A stretch of DNA of 64,000 nt from Bacteroidota bacterium (GTDB lineage Bacteria > Bacteroidota > Bacteroidia > B-17B0 > Aurantibacillaceae), in assembly GCA_021323535.1 (NCBI GenBank), contig JAJONO010000023.1, positions 1 to 64,000 on the forward strand, read 5' to 3'. Shown piece after piece: positions 51,927 to 60,809 of this stretch; positions within the stretch are counted from its first letter, which is position 1, and every line of letters starts with the position of its first letter. A program made the position numbers and the translations under genes. The notes below the pieces were generated by a model, which had not been told where the DNA came from, did no database searches, and saw only the letters and a list, made by a program, of their open reading frames with translations.

Positions 51927-52313
51927 ATGAAAATAAAAGACAAACTCGAAATGCTGCACAAAAAAATGATCGAAGAAGTGCAGGATTACGCTATAGTATT
52001 ACTCGACACTGATGGAACAATTCTTACCTGGAACAAAGGCGCGGAACAAATAAAGGGGTATAAGGAAAGTGAAATCGTGGGACAGAATTTCAGTATTTTT
52101 TATCTTCCAAAAGACAGGCAGGAAGGTTTACCACAGAAGTTAATTGAGCTTGCCCGCAAAGAAGGAAGAGCCCGCCATATTGGGAAACGCGTAAGGAAAG
52201 ACGGTACCACTTTCTGGGGAAGTGTTCTTATAACCGCCTTACACGACGACGACGATACTGTAATTGGGTTTACTAAACTTACAAGGGAACTACGGGATCA
52301 TGAAACTGAATGA
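51927..52313 (+). CDS. Stand-alone PAS domain protein
   Basis: This 128-residue cytoplasmic protein is a single PAS/PAC sensor module with a short N-terminal helix. DYAIVLLDTDGTILTWNKGAEQIKGYKESEIVGQNFSIFY (about residues 21-60) is the PAS core, and RHIGKRVRKDGTTFWGSVLITALHDDDDTVIGFTKLTREL the PAC end. No output domain follows, so it must act by binding another protein or by exchange with a kinase such as the multi-PAS kinase at 16187; this is inference. The Gly/Trp pattern resembles PAS domains of bacterial phytochrome-like kinases. Its 3' end overlaps the convergent next gene by 16 bases. Confidence 0.87.
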   Translation: MKIKDKLEMLHKKMIEEVQDYAIVLLDTDGTILTWNKGAEQIKGYKESEIVGQNFSIFYLPKDRQEGLPQKLIELARKEGRARHIGKRVRKDGTTFWGSVLITALHDDDDTVIGFTKLTRELRDHETE

Positions 52314-52621
52314 TTCGTTTTTCTTTTTTTTAGCAGAACAATCACCGAACCAATAAAAGCCAGTGCCAGAAAAATCCAGCAAAGATTGTCCATTTGGCTC
52401 TCATTACCTGCATTATCATATAAGTAAAACAACAGGAATCCGCAGATTGTCATGATCGTAAACACAAACGACACCATGGCCAGTTTTGAAAAGATATGTT
52501 TGTCTTTTCCCGCGATCTTTACCATCAGGGCCACAAAAATCATAACCAACGCAAATGCTCCCATGGCAAGAAAAAGAAGAAAGGCCACAATTCCATCAAG
52601 GTTTACAAATAGCGGCGTCAT
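52298..52621 (-). CDS. Small integral membrane protein of unknown function
   Basis: I do not recognise this 107-residue protein. Three hydrophobic helices are visible: VAFLLFLAMGAFALVMIFVALMV, LAMVSFVFTIMTICGFLLFYLY and LCWIFLALAFIGSVIVLL, with basic loops (KIAGKDKH and LKKRKTNH). It sits four bases downstream of the LytTR regulator stop on the same strand, so it is probably the last gene of that two-component operon. It converges on the PAS gene, overlapping it at the 3' end by 16 bases. Confidence 0.65.
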   Translation of the reverse strand: MTPLFVNLDGIVAFLLFLAMGAFALVMIFVALMVKIAGKDKHIFSKLAMVSFVFTIMTICGFLLFYLYDNAGNESQMDNLCWIFLALAFIGSVIVLLKKRKTNHSVS

Positions 52622-52625
52622 CTGA

Positions 52626-53393
52626 TCAGAGTTTTTTTAAAATTTCAAGTACATGTTCTTTTTTTCTTCGTGAAATCGGAACCTCGGTACCATCTTTCAT
52701 GAGAATAAATCCGTTTTCTTTTTTGATATACGATTTAATATGCTTGAGATTGACAAGATGCGATTGGTGCACACGTTCAAAACCAAATTCTCTGAGAAGA
52801 TCTTCATAATCCTTAAGAGTTTTGGATACCATCAACGATTTATCCTTCACAAAATAAAACTTCGTATAGTTATGTTCAGATTCACAGCGCGTAATTTCTT
52901 CAACCGGACAGATCCTTACTTCGTTCATGGTGGAAAGGCAGATCTTTTTCTCAGAATCGGTCCTTGACATGTTATCGAGCAATACTTTATATTGATTTGG
53001 ATTTCCTTTTACAAGTTTAAGATTTTTCGCTTTCTCAACGGCTTCTTTTAATTCCTCCGAAATAATGGGCTTGAGCAGGTAATCCACAGCGCTGAAACGA
53101 AATGCCTGTATAGCAAACTGGTTAAAGGCCGTTGTAAAAATAATGCAGAGTTTATTGAAATCTGCTCTTGGAAGATCGCTATCGAGCAGTTTTAAAAGAT
53201 CAAAAGCGTTTCCGTCGGACAGTTGAATATCAAGAAAAATAATGTCAGGTTTTATGTCCGCGATCATTTTCCTGGCTTCGCCAATGCTTCCGCAATCACC
53301 TAACAATTTTACTTCAGGACAGTTTGTCCCCAACACCGATTTAAATGCGGAAAGAAATTTTTTTTCGTCTTCTATGATAACTGCGCTTAGCAA
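52626..53393 (-). CDS. LytTR family response regulator
   Basis: This 255-residue regulator has a receiver domain (acidic triad EDEKK, phospho-Asp in IIFLDIQLSDG, switch Lys in YLLKPII) and a LytTR DNA-binding domain (about 150-253) with RVHQSHLVNLKHIKSYI and VPISRRKKEHVLEIL. It starts at a TTG (53393); a stop codon lies three codons upstream and no ATG is near. The kinase gene precedes it by 119 bases on the same strand. The 21-base direct repeat at 55533-55567 between the kinase and the secreted SBBP gene is its probable binding site. Confidence 0.93.
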   Translation of the reverse strand: MLSAVIIEDEKKFLSAFKSVLGTNCPEVKLLGDCGSIGEARKMIADIKPDIIFLDIQLSDGNAFDLLKLLDSDLPRADFNKLCIIFTTAFNQFAIQAFRFSAVDYLLKPIISEELKEAVEKAKNLKLVKGNPNQYKVLLDNMSRTDSEKKICLSTMNEVRICPVEEITRCESEHNYTKFYFVKDKSLMVSKTLKDYEDLLREFGFERVHQSHLVNLKHIKSYIKKENGFILMKDGTEVPISRRKKEHVLEILKKL

Positions 53394-53512
53394 AACTATT
53401 TACTTTTAAATTTAGTCATTTTATCGCAATGTATCCTGGCTCTTGTATCTTGACTCTTGGTTCCCTTTCATGGAGCCAAGATGCAAGAATCAAGAGCCGG
53501 AATAACGTCGTA

Positions 53513-55384
53513 TTACACGTAATCCAACGGAAACCTTAGTGTTACTATTGTACCTGTTATTTCTTGTTTTTCGTTTAATCTGTCATTCGTTGCGATCATA
53601 ATTTTTTCTTTATTCATGGAGTTAATGATCTCTGTTCTTTCTTCAGTTATCTTCATGGCCAGTGAGCGATGTGTTTGTCCGAAACCGGTTTTTCGGTTCA
53701 TAGACTCTACCCTGCCAATACCATCGTCGGTTACTTCACATACAAGATGTTCATCATTATGCACATAAAATCTTACCCATACATGTCCTTTTTCGCTCTT
53801 GGGAACAATGCCATGCAAAATAGAATTTTCAACAAATGGCTGCACAAACATTGGAGGAATGGCCATGGAGGAATCTATTTCGGGATCAGTTGTAATCTCG
53901 AAAGTAAATTTATCGTTATAACGTAATTGCTGAAGGAACAAATACGAATTCAGCATTTTTGCTTCCTGTTGTACTGATACAAACTGTTCGCGCGATTGTT
54001 CGAGATTGTACCTGATGAGTCTCGAAAAAACACCAAGGTACTCTATGGCCTTGTCCTTATCATTTTCAGAAATAAAACCACTGATGGACCCTAGTGAATT
54101 AAAAATAAAATGCGGATCCATCTGTAACGCGAGCGCGTTTCTTTCCAGTTCAAAGTTTCTGCGTTCAAGCGCGCTTTTCTTTTTGATCTGTTGCCTGTTA
54201 TACAATAAGAAGCCAAACAACCCCATTACAACCGCAAGAATAAAAATACTATAGAAAAGCTGTTTCTGTCTTTTGTTTTCCGCGTTCTGCACTTCCTGTC
54301 CCGCTTTCAGTAATCCAATCTCTTTTTCCTTTTTCTGATTTTCATACCTGGCTTCCAGTTCGGCAATACTCTTAATACTGGACTCGTTCTTAATACTGTC
54401 TTCCATTAACTTGTATAACTTGTAATATGCATGCGCCTCTTTGAAATTGTTACGCGCTTCGTAATGATTGGACATAAACAAATACGCTTTTTTAATATTG
54501 ACCTTACTGTTCAGTTCTTTTGATAGTTCAAGTTGTCTCGTATAACACTCAAGCGCTTTTGGCGGCTGCTTTAGTGAATCATAGATCACTCCTATATCGG
54601 AATAGGCTTCGGCGGCGCCACGTTTATCTCCCAGTTCGGTAAGAATGGTGCAGCCTTTCCAAAGAAGCTCAAGTGCTTTTTTATAATTTTTCTGGCTGGA
54701 ATAAATTGCTCCAAGATTTGTATAAATAAGTGCCACACCTTGTTTATCGTTTATTTTTTCATCTATTTTGAGAGCGGCGTTAAAGTAATTCAACGCTGTG
54801 GAATAATCTTTCAGCTGATAACAGGTAAGACCAATGTTATAGAGCAGTTTGGCATGCAGGTATTCATCTTCCCCAAACCCTTTCGCTTTTTCAATATCGA
54901 GATACGACTTCAGAGCCATATCATGTCTGCCCTGAAGATAATACACATTGGCCAATGACATTTTTGAAGAAGTGATACCTCTTTTATCGTTGATCTCTTC
55001 ACGTATCTTAAGAGCGTTCAGATAATTTCCAAGAGCCTTTGGATATTCTCCCTGATCGCACAGAATGATCCCAAGGTTACTCATGATGTCGGCTTCCGAT
55101 TTTTTATCTCCGGCCTGTCGGGCAACTATAATCGCTTTCTCGAAATAGCTTCTTGCTTTCACGTAATCACTTTTGTTCAGATATGAAATCCCCATACGAT
55201 TCAGCGCAACACATACACCCTGCTTATATTCCAGTTTTTCAGCCAACTGAATTCCAAGTTCAAGATACACCAGGGCCTTTTCGTGTTCATGTTCGTTGAT
55301 TAAATATCCACCAACGTCGTTTAAGCGCTTCACACGGTTGGTGTCGTCCCCGGATTTCTGAAGTTCCACAAGCAGGGAATCCAC
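53513..55384 (-). CDS. TPR-domain sensor histidine kinase, LytS class
   Basis: From the GTG at 55384 this is 623 residues: TPR repeats (about residues 15-330), a short coil, one membrane helix (FYSIFILAVVMGLFGFLLY), then the His_kinase domain with QMDPHFIFNSLGSISGF and an ATPase region with PMFVQPFVENSILHG and TDDGIGRVES. The frame stays open upstream to 55501 and encodes a classical signal peptide, FRIILLNCLFLTATFINSQ, before the GTG. No ATG, GTG or TTG precedes that signal, so the true start is probably a non-standard codon such as the ATC at 55471. The TPR region should then be periplasmic. Confidence 0.88.
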   Translation of the reverse strand: MDSLLVELQKSGDDTNRVKRLNDVGGYLINEHEHEKALVYLELGIQLAEKLEYKQGVCVALNRMGISYLNKSDYVKARSYFEKAIIVARQAGDKKSEADIMSNLGIILCDQGEYPKALGNYLNALKIREEINDKRGITSSKMSLANVYYLQGRHDMALKSYLDIEKAKGFGEDEYLHAKLLYNIGLTCYQLKDYSTALNYFNAALKIDEKINDKQGVALIYTNLGAIYSSQKNYKKALELLWKGCTILTELGDKRGAAEAYSDIGVIYDSLKQPPKALECYTRQLELSKELNSKVNIKKAYLFMSNHYEARNNFKEAHAYYKLYKLMEDSIKNESSIKSIAELEARYENQKKEKEIGLLKAGQEVQNAENKRQKQLFYSIFILAVVMGLFGFLLYNRQQIKKKSALERRNFELERNALALQMDPHFIFNSLGSISGFISENDKDKAIEYLGVFSRLIRYNLEQSREQFVSVQQEAKMLNSYLFLQQLRYNDKFTFEITTDPEIDSSMAIPPMFVQPFVENSILHGIVPKSEKGHVWVRFYVHNDEHLVCEVTDDGIGRVESMNRKTGFGQTHRSLAMKITEERTEIINSMNKEKIMIATNDRLNEKQEITGTIVTLRFPLDYV

Positions 55385-55532
55385 AATACGGCTCTGTGAA
55401 TTGATGAAAGTAGCCGTTAAAAAAAGGCAGTTCAGAAGTATGATCCGGAAATATTTTCCAAATGGGGTGATAGAAAGGTGTTTTTTATAAAAGTATAAAA
55501 ATTATTACGAAAAACCCTGATCAAAAGCCCTG

Positions 55533-55567
55533 GCCGAATTGTAATTCTACCACGCCGAATTGTAATT
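55533..55567. promoter_or_regulatory. Putative LytTR binding site, perfect 14-bp direct repeat of 21-bp period
   Basis: GCCGAATTGTAATT occurs at 55533-55546 and again at 55554-55567, exactly 21 bases apart. Read on the minus strand it is TACAATTCG-N12-TACAATTCG, the nine-base repeat with twelve-base gap known for LytTR proteins. It lies between a LytS/LytTR gene pair and the divergent SBBP gene. Confidence 0.65.
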
Positions 55568-55594
55568 ACATCATTAAACATGCCGCGGGTAATC

Positions 55595-55602
55595 TAATTT
55601 TG
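55595..55602 (+). promoter_or_regulatory. -7 box of the SBBP/T9SS gene
   Basis: TAATTTTG matches TAnnTTTG. It starts 27 bases after the direct repeat and 28 bases separate it from the ATG at 55631, placing the repeats just upstream of the -33 region as expected for an activator. Confidence 0.55.
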
Positions 55603-55630
55603 ATAGTAATAGTTTTCACAAACCCATAAC

Positions 55631-58384
55631 ATGAAAAAAAATTATAACTCTCTGAAAAAACTGGCAACAACTACACTGTTTTTAATGTGCATTTTTAATT
55701 CCAATTTTACTTTTTCCCAAAACTGGCAATGGGCGCTTTCAGGAAGCGGACTTAACCAGGATCATGCCGGAGACGTTTGCACCGATGCGTCAGGAAATGT
55801 AATCATGATAGGCTCCTTCGGAAGTTCGCCTTTTAATGTTGCCGGAAGTTCTATGAACAACAGCGGCGCTTCAGGAACAGATGTGTTTGTGGCCAAATAC
55901 GATGCCGCTGGAAATCCGTTATGGGCGCAAAAGATAGGCGGCACCGGCTCCGAATCAGCCGGAGGAGTTTGTACCGATGCTGCCGGAAACATTTACGTCA
56001 CGGGCCATTATAACAGTCCCGGACTTTCAGTTTCTCCATTGGGAGTATCAAACTATACCACCAACGGAACGTACGACATCTTCGTGGCTTGTTTTAATTC
56101 TTTCGGAAGCATTCAGTGGCTAAAATCCTACGGACATTTAAAAGACGATTATTCTTCGGATTGCACTTTTTCTAATTCACAATCGAGTCTCTACTTTACC
56201 GGTACTTTCAACTCGGCGCTGTTTACCGTTGGAACAAACACGGTATACAACAGTAATGTGCTTGGGTCCTACTCCGATGTATATGTTATTAAACTTACTT
56301 CGGGCGGTGTTGCTACCTGGGCAAAAGGAACTGGCGGATCGGGAAGCAATGATTATGCATCCGGAATTGTAATGGATGCGAATCAGGATATTGGCTTTTG
56401 CGGAAACTATAATCCTACAACAAATACTACAGTAATAGGCAGCACCACTCTTACATCTTATGGTGGGCAGGACATGTACATTGCTAAATACAATTCGGCA
56501 GGAACACCGCTATGGTCGCGCGGACTTGGGTCTACCAACAGCGGCTCCTCAGATTTTATGGCTTCCATCGGAGCGGATTCCGGCAATAATTTTTACATCA
56601 ATGGTACTTACGCAGGAACACAGCTGATAGCCGGCACGGTTTCATTAACCACCTCGGGAGGATACGATGCTTTTGTATTAAAATATAATACTTCAGGAAC
56701 CATTCAATGGGGACAAAAAATTTCTGCCGCGGGTGATGAATATGCAAATGGAATTACAGTTGATGCCTCCAACAATATTTATTTTTCGGGTGCATTTTCA
56801 GGAACCAATCTTGCTGTAGGAACCACCACTGTTACAAACACCACTCCTGGAATAAAGCCGGATGTACTGGTAATCAAATACAGCGCTACCGGATTCCCGT
56901 TATGGACCAACACTGCAATAGGATCAGATTATGAATGGGGATATGATATCAGTTCAGATGCAGTAGGAAATCTTTACATCCAGGGAACGTTTAATATTGC
57001 CGGACCTCCTGCATTCGGAACAACTACTTTGAGCAGCCAGGGTTCTAATGATGTTTTCCTTGCTAAGATAGGATGTGCCGCTACTTCAATCGGTGGTTCA
57101 TCTTCAGTGTGCGCTGGATCTGCCGCTACTCTGGTGGCAAGCGGAGCTACTTCTTACAGTTGGAGCACCGGCGCAACAACAACAACTTTGGTAATTACGC
57201 CAACAGTTTCGGGAACCTATAGTGTTTCGGGAACATCTGGCTCATGTGCCGCTTCCGGAAGTACATTCAGCCTTACTGTGCTTCCTGCAACTTTAACTCC
57301 GGGATCAAATCTTAATCTCTTATGCAAACAAAAACAAGCCATGAACGCTTCCTGTAATCCCGCTGCAACTTCTGTTACATGGTCGCCCGCGACAGGACTC
57401 AGCAGCACCGGCGTTCTTAATCCAACTGTTCAGGCTTCAGGAACACCGGTTAATTATACCGTGAGCGTAATACTTAATAATGGTTGTGGACTTTCAGGAA
57501 CAGTGAATGTTTCTTCTTACGCGCAGACACCGGACATTTGTATGGTAACAGCCGATAGTCTTGGCGTGAACAATGAAATTTACTGGGAGAAATCACTCTA
57601 TCCGCAAGCCGACAGTTTTATTGTTTACCGCGAAGTAAGCCTGGGAACATATAAAAGAATTGGCGCTTTGAACAGAACAGCGTTCAGCATGTACACTGAC
57701 ACTAACCGCACCATTGGTCCCGCTAACGGAAATCCAAATCTGAGTTACTACAAATACAAATTACAGATAAGAGATTCATGCGGAAATTACAGTTCATTAG
57801 GTCCATGGCATGAAACCATTTTTGTTCAGGATCAGCAAAACGGAAACTTTAATTGGAACGCTTACGCGATCGAATCTACGACCTCGCCGGTGTCGACCTA
57901 CAATTTAAAACGCAGGGATCTTTCCAGTGGAATTGAAACATTGATTGTAAATACTGTAGGAAGTCTGGCAACCGACCCCAATTACAGTTCGTTCTCAAAC
58001 ACCAATGTAAAATGGCTGGTAGATGCCGTTGGATTTAACTGTAATCCTACAAACAAGGTAATGCTTCAAAAAGTGAGAACAAAAAGTAACCAGTCTAACG
58101 ATAAAAAATTCCCGATCGGTGTAAAAGAAAATAATTACACGGCTGTTAATTTTGAAGTATTTCCTAATCCTGCTTCGCATGCATTTAGTCTTAAGATTAA
58201 TTACTATGCCGGAGAAACACTTGAATATGAAATCGCCAATGTGATCGGACAGGTAATTCATTATTCGGAGCTAAAAAATCAATTGACGAATATTAATTGT
58301 TCGGAATTAACATCCGGAATTTATTTCGTGAATATTAAACAGAACAATAAACTCATTGCTACTAAAAAAGTTGTTGTGGAATAG
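55631..58384 (+). CDS. SBBP-repeat protein exported by type IX secretion
   Basis: The 917-residue secreted protein has a signal peptide to about residue 30 (...FTFSQ). About eight SBBP-type repeats (WAxxIGGTGSESAGGVCTDAAGNIYVTG is typical) run to about residue 480. Ig/PKD-like segments follow, then a 250-residue region with SFIVYREVSLGTYKRIGAL resembling fibronectin-like domains. The C-terminal T9SS sorting domain reads FEVFPNPASHAFSL to GIYFVNIKQNNKLIATKKVVVE. It diverges from the LytS kinase gene with a 21-base direct repeat and -7 box in between, so it is the likely target of that two-component system. Confidence 0.9.
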   Translation: MKKNYNSLKKLATTTLFLMCIFNSNFTFSQNWQWALSGSGLNQDHAGDVCTDASGNVIMIGSFGSSPFNVAGSSMNNSGASGTDVFVAKYDAAGNPLWAQKIGGTGSESAGGVCTDAAGNIYVTGHYNSPGLSVSPLGVSNYTTNGTYDIFVACFNSFGSIQWLKSYGHLKDDYSSDCTFSNSQSSLYFTGTFNSALFTVGTNTVYNSNVLGSYSDVYVIKLTSGGVATWAKGTGGSGSNDYASGIVMDANQDIGFCGNYNPTTNTTVIGSTTLTSYGGQDMYIAKYNSAGTPLWSRGLGSTNSGSSDFMASIGADSGNNFYINGTYAGTQLIAGTVSLTTSGGYDAFVLKYNTSGTIQWGQKISAAGDEYANGITVDASNNIYFSGAFSGTNLAVGTTTVTNTTPGIKPDVLVIKYSATGFPLWTNTAIGSDYEWGYDISSDAVGNLYIQGTFNIAGPPAFGTTTLSSQGSNDVFLAKIGCAATSIGGSSSVCAGSAATLVASGATSYSWSTGATTTTLVITPTVSGTYSVSGTSGSCAASGSTFSLTVLPATLTPGSNLNLLCKQKQAMNASCNPAATSVTWSPATGLSSTGVLNPTVQASGTPVNYTVSVILNNGCGLSGTVNVSSYAQTPDICMVTADSLGVNNEIYWEKSLYPQADSFIVYREVSLGTYKRIGALNRTAFSMYTDTNRTIGPANGNPNLSYYKYKLQIRDSCGNYSSLGPWHETIFVQDQQNGNFNWNAYAIESTTSPVSTYNLKRRDLSSGIETLIVNTVGSLATDPNYSSFSNTNVKWLVDAVGFNCNPTNKVMLQKVRTKSNQSNDKKFPIGVKENNYTAVNFEVFPNPASHAFSLKINYYAGETLEYEIANVIGQVIHYSELKNQLTNINCSELTSGIYFVNIKQNNKLIATKKVVVE

Positions 58385-58402
58385 TGTGTGTGATCAGTGA
58401 AG

Positions 58403-58435
58403 AAAGCGGCGCAGGCTTCGCGTCGCTTTTATTTT
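58403..58435 (+). terminator. Terminator of the SBBP gene
   Basis: AAAGCG and CGCTTT pair around an inner GCG/CGC stem with a two-base bulge, followed by TATTTT. Confidence 0.7.
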
Positions 58436-58466
58436 AGTCGCTCCAAATTATTTCAAACCAATAAAA

Positions 58467-58489
58467 AAAGGGTCAGCTAGTGACCCTTT
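58467..58489 (-). terminator. Terminator of the small membrane protein gene
   Basis: AAAGGGTCA (58467-58475) and TGACCCTTT (58481-58489) form a nine-base stem with a five-base loop, followed on the minus strand by a run of T. Confidence 0.85.
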
Positions 58490-58512
58490 CAATTTTAAAA
58501 GAAATTTCTTTT

Positions 58513-58815
58513 CTAATTCCAGGATTCCATGGGCGAATATTTATCTGAACCGTGGGTTTTTACAACCTTGTTATATAAACCCATGATAAGGATCGGTGCG
58601 GCGAGAGAACCTACGAACTGACCAACTTTGTTCATTCCAAAAATTCTCAATATTGCCGAAGCACCTAAACATCCAATACCTGTCCAAAGGAAAACGTCCG
58701 ATGGAATCTTTGCTGTTTGATTTTCAATTTCTTTTGCTACTCTTCCTTCCGAATGATCATGTTTACCATTCGTGGCCACATTAACGGCCTTTCTAACTAA
58801 TTCTTTGGTTTCCAT
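58513..58815 (-). CDS. Small membrane protein of unknown function
   Basis: I do not recognise this 100-residue protein. The N-terminal 40 residues are polar (ELVRKAVNVATNGKHDHSEGRVAKEIENQTAKIPSD). Two short hydrophobic helices follow, VFLWTGIGCLGASAILRIFG and QFVGSLAAPILIMGLYNKVV, then a polar tail. The layout resembles stress-related small inner-membrane proteins common in Bacteroidetes. It stands alone, with its own terminator. A purine-rich GGAGGAT precedes the ATG by about 16 bases, too far for a normal Shine-Dalgarno. Confidence 0.65.
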   Translation of the reverse strand: METKELVRKAVNVATNGKHDHSEGRVAKEIENQTAKIPSDVFLWTGIGCLGASAILRIFGMNKVGQFVGSLAAPILIMGLYNKVVKTHGSDKYSPMESWN

Positions 58816-59113
58816 TATTTCCGGTTTTTATATCCTCCGAAGCTTGTGCCACGGAAGAAGAGTTCATAAATAATTTTGTATCAACTGATACTATCCTTTA
58901 TTTACAAGTACCGGACCAAAATCCTTTATTTTTTTATGGTGGAAAATACTGGTTTTCAAATGAAATAAAAGCTTAAAAAAACACAATGAGGACTTATGGT
59001 TTTATTTTGAGAGATCTGTCCTCATTGTGATAATAGCTCGCATAGGTTATAGAGTCAACGAATATATTCTCCGCATATCGATATATTTTGCAGTTCCTCA
59101 GCGAGAACCAGAA
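58816..59113. other. Intergenic region with a terminator hairpin
   Basis: No ORF is supported in these 298 bases. The left part is the 5' region of the small membrane protein gene; the centre holds the hairpin at 58974-59029 that probably ends the yceI transcript. Confidence 0.4.
58974..59029 (-). terminator. Long-loop terminator after the YceI gene
   Basis: CACAATGAGGAC (58982-58993) and GTCCTCATTGTG (59018-59029) are perfect 12-base complements around a 24-base loop; on the minus strand TTTTTTT follows the hairpin. Confidence 0.6.
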
Positions 59114-59815
59114 TTACTTCGCTGCAGTGGTCTCTGTTCCTATCCTGTTCGCTTTTAAATTCAATTCGATATTTACTTTTTCAGAGATGAATTTATTCCC
59201 GAGTGTTTTATCGTTTCCGTAATTCATGTTCCACTGCGTGCGGTCTATATCAAAATCCGCTTTACCTTTAAGTGTCATATCATCCAGATCCACTTTCGCG
59301 GGAAAAGTTACATTCCTTGTCACATCTTTAATAGTAAGATTCCCGCTGATATTGAAATTAGCACCTTCCACAATGGAAGTATCCTTACTATTAGGATTAT
59401 AAGGCTCAACGGATGTAATTTCAAATTTTGCGGTGCCGAATTTTTCAGCGTCGAAAAAATCGCCACTAAGCAAATGTGGTTTTAATTTTTCCTGGAACAT
59501 ATCGCCTTTCTCTTCTACAGCCAGCGAACGTACATCGATTGTAAATTCACCGCCTGTGATCCTGTTTTCTTTTACAGCTACAGTTCCCATGGTAACTTTA
59601 AAATTCCCGGGGTGATTTTTCCCCACGCCGTAACCTGTGAACCTTATTTTTGATTCAGCGGAATCCACAATATAGTTTTGCCCAACCGCGTCGGTGGCTT
59701 GCTTTTCTTCAGTGATTACAGCATCGTCTCCCTTAGGAGCCCTGTCGCAGGCACAGATGACAATTGTTAAAGTTCCCGCAACGAAAAAAGGTTTGATAAG
59801 TGATTTTATATTCAT
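59114..59815 (-). CDS. YceI family lipoprotein
   Basis: This 233-residue protein has a lipoprotein signal with lipobox ICAC (Cys about residue 23). The YceI lipocalin-like domain follows: YIVDSAESKIRFTGYGVGKNHPGNFKVTMGTVAVKENRITGGEFTIDVRSL (about residues 48-98), an EKLKPHLLSGDFFDAEKFGTAKFEI segment, and the terminal MNYGNDKTLGNKFISEKVNIELNLKA. YceI proteins bind long isoprenoid-type lipids in the periplasm. The helical insertion common to the family is present. It is a single gene with a hairpin terminator downstream and a pair of REP-like repeats upstream. Confidence 0.9.
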   Translation of the reverse strand: MNIKSLIKPFFVAGTLTIVICACDRAPKGDDAVITEEKQATDAVGQNYIVDSAESKIRFTGYGVGKNHPGNFKVTMGTVAVKENRITGGEFTIDVRSLAVEEKGDMFQEKLKPHLLSGDFFDAEKFGTAKFEITSVEPYNPNSKDTSIVEGANFNISGNLTIKDVTRNVTFPAKVDLDDMTLKGKADFDIDRTQWNMNYGNDKTLGNKFISEKVNIELNLKANRIGTETTAAK

Positions 59816-59915
59816 GATTATTTTTTATGCAATCCGCACAAAAAACATGCCAGCTCATGCGACTTTTGTTATCAGTGACATCGTAGTAGAAGGAACTCTT
59901 AAATATAATACTACC

Positions 59916-60021
59916 GTCACCCTGAGCGTAGCCGAAGGACAGGGAGACAAATAAATAAAACTGATTGCAAGATACTTTCAAATTACGATCGGCGTATCTC
60001 TTCGGCTGCGTTCAACGTGAC
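59916..60021. repeat. Pair of inverted REP-like repeats
   Basis: GTCACCCTGAGCGTAGCCGA at 59916-59935 (with AGGACA to 59941) returns in inverted, diverged form at 59997-60021 (TCTCTTCGGCTGCGTTCAAC then GTGAC). The two copies are about 55 bases apart, between the YceI gene and the LytTR regulator gene, and resemble a widespread repeat of this phylum. Confidence 0.6.
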
Positions 60022-60055
60022 ACGTCATAAAAGAATCGAAAGGAAGAATAAAGAA

Positions 60056-60796
60056 TTAAACTTTCCCGAAGAGCTTCAGAAAATCTTCACGTTTGCGCGA
60101 CGATACATCTGCAACCGACTCGTCGGATAATAAGAGCTGATTAGTGTCCTTCAGAAACTTACGAATGTGATTGAGATTAACGATCCACGACTTATGTGTT
60201 CTGAAAAAAACAGCAGGGTCCAGTAATTCTTCAAACTCTCCAATGTTTTTGGTAGATAAAGATTTTAAGCCACTCGCCGTTGTTATTTTCGTGTACTTTC
60301 CGTCCGCTTCAAGACTGAGAATTTCATTTGTGCTGATAAAGTTATAACCATCCGAAGAAGGTACCGCGATTTTTTTCAGGATCTGATCGCTTTCTTTAAG
60401 ATTGCTTACCAGTACATCTACATTCTTTGGCTCTTTCTTTGTTACGTTTTCAAGTTTTGAAACCAGGCTCACAACTTCACTTACATTTACAGGTTTCATT
60501 AAAAAATCAAAGCAGGAACTTTTTATAGCTTTGAGCGCGTACTTTTCGTGAGCCGTTGTAAATACAACTTCAAAATCAGGGTTACTGAAAAATTTAAAAA
60601 GATCGAAACCCAGTTCATCATTGATCTCCACATCAAGAAAAACCAATTGAGGCTTCTGTAAATTAATAAGTTTCACGGCATCATTCACAGAGGAAGCTGT
60701 ACCCATAATCTGTAATTGCGGGCAATATTCTTTTATAATTGCTGTTAAAGCGCTTATGCATTGTGAATCGTCGTCGACTATGACGCAGTTGATCAT
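60056..60796 (-). CDS. LytTR family response regulator
   Basis: This 246-residue response regulator has a receiver domain (acidic pair VDDD, phospho-Asp in LVFLDVEIND, switch Lys in FLMKPVN) and a LytTR DNA-binding domain (about 145-244) with RTHKSWIVNLNHIRKFL and VADVSSRKREDFLKLF. It starts with ATG 13 bases after the kinase stop, so the two form one operon. The perfect direct repeat at 62823-62855, on the other side of the kinase gene, is its probable binding site and controls the divergent secreted protein gene. Confidence 0.94.
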   Translation of the reverse strand: MINCVIVDDDSQCISALTAIIKEYCPQLQIMGTASSVNDAVKLINLQKPQLVFLDVEINDELGFDLFKFFSNPDFEVVFTTAHEKYALKAIKSSCFDFLMKPVNVSEVVSLVSKLENVTKKEPKNVDVLVSNLKESDQILKKIAVPSSDGYNFISTNEILSLEADGKYTKITTASGLKSLSTKNIGEFEELLDPAVFFRTHKSWIVNLNHIRKFLKDTNQLLLSDESVADVSSRKREDFLKLFGKV

Positions 60797-60809
60797 GGGA
60801 AATTGGTCT

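Noticed and set aside
59694-59954. ORF whose end reads VTLSVAEGQGD
   Set aside because: This peptide is the usual false translation of a REP-like repeat; it also overlaps the YceI gene.
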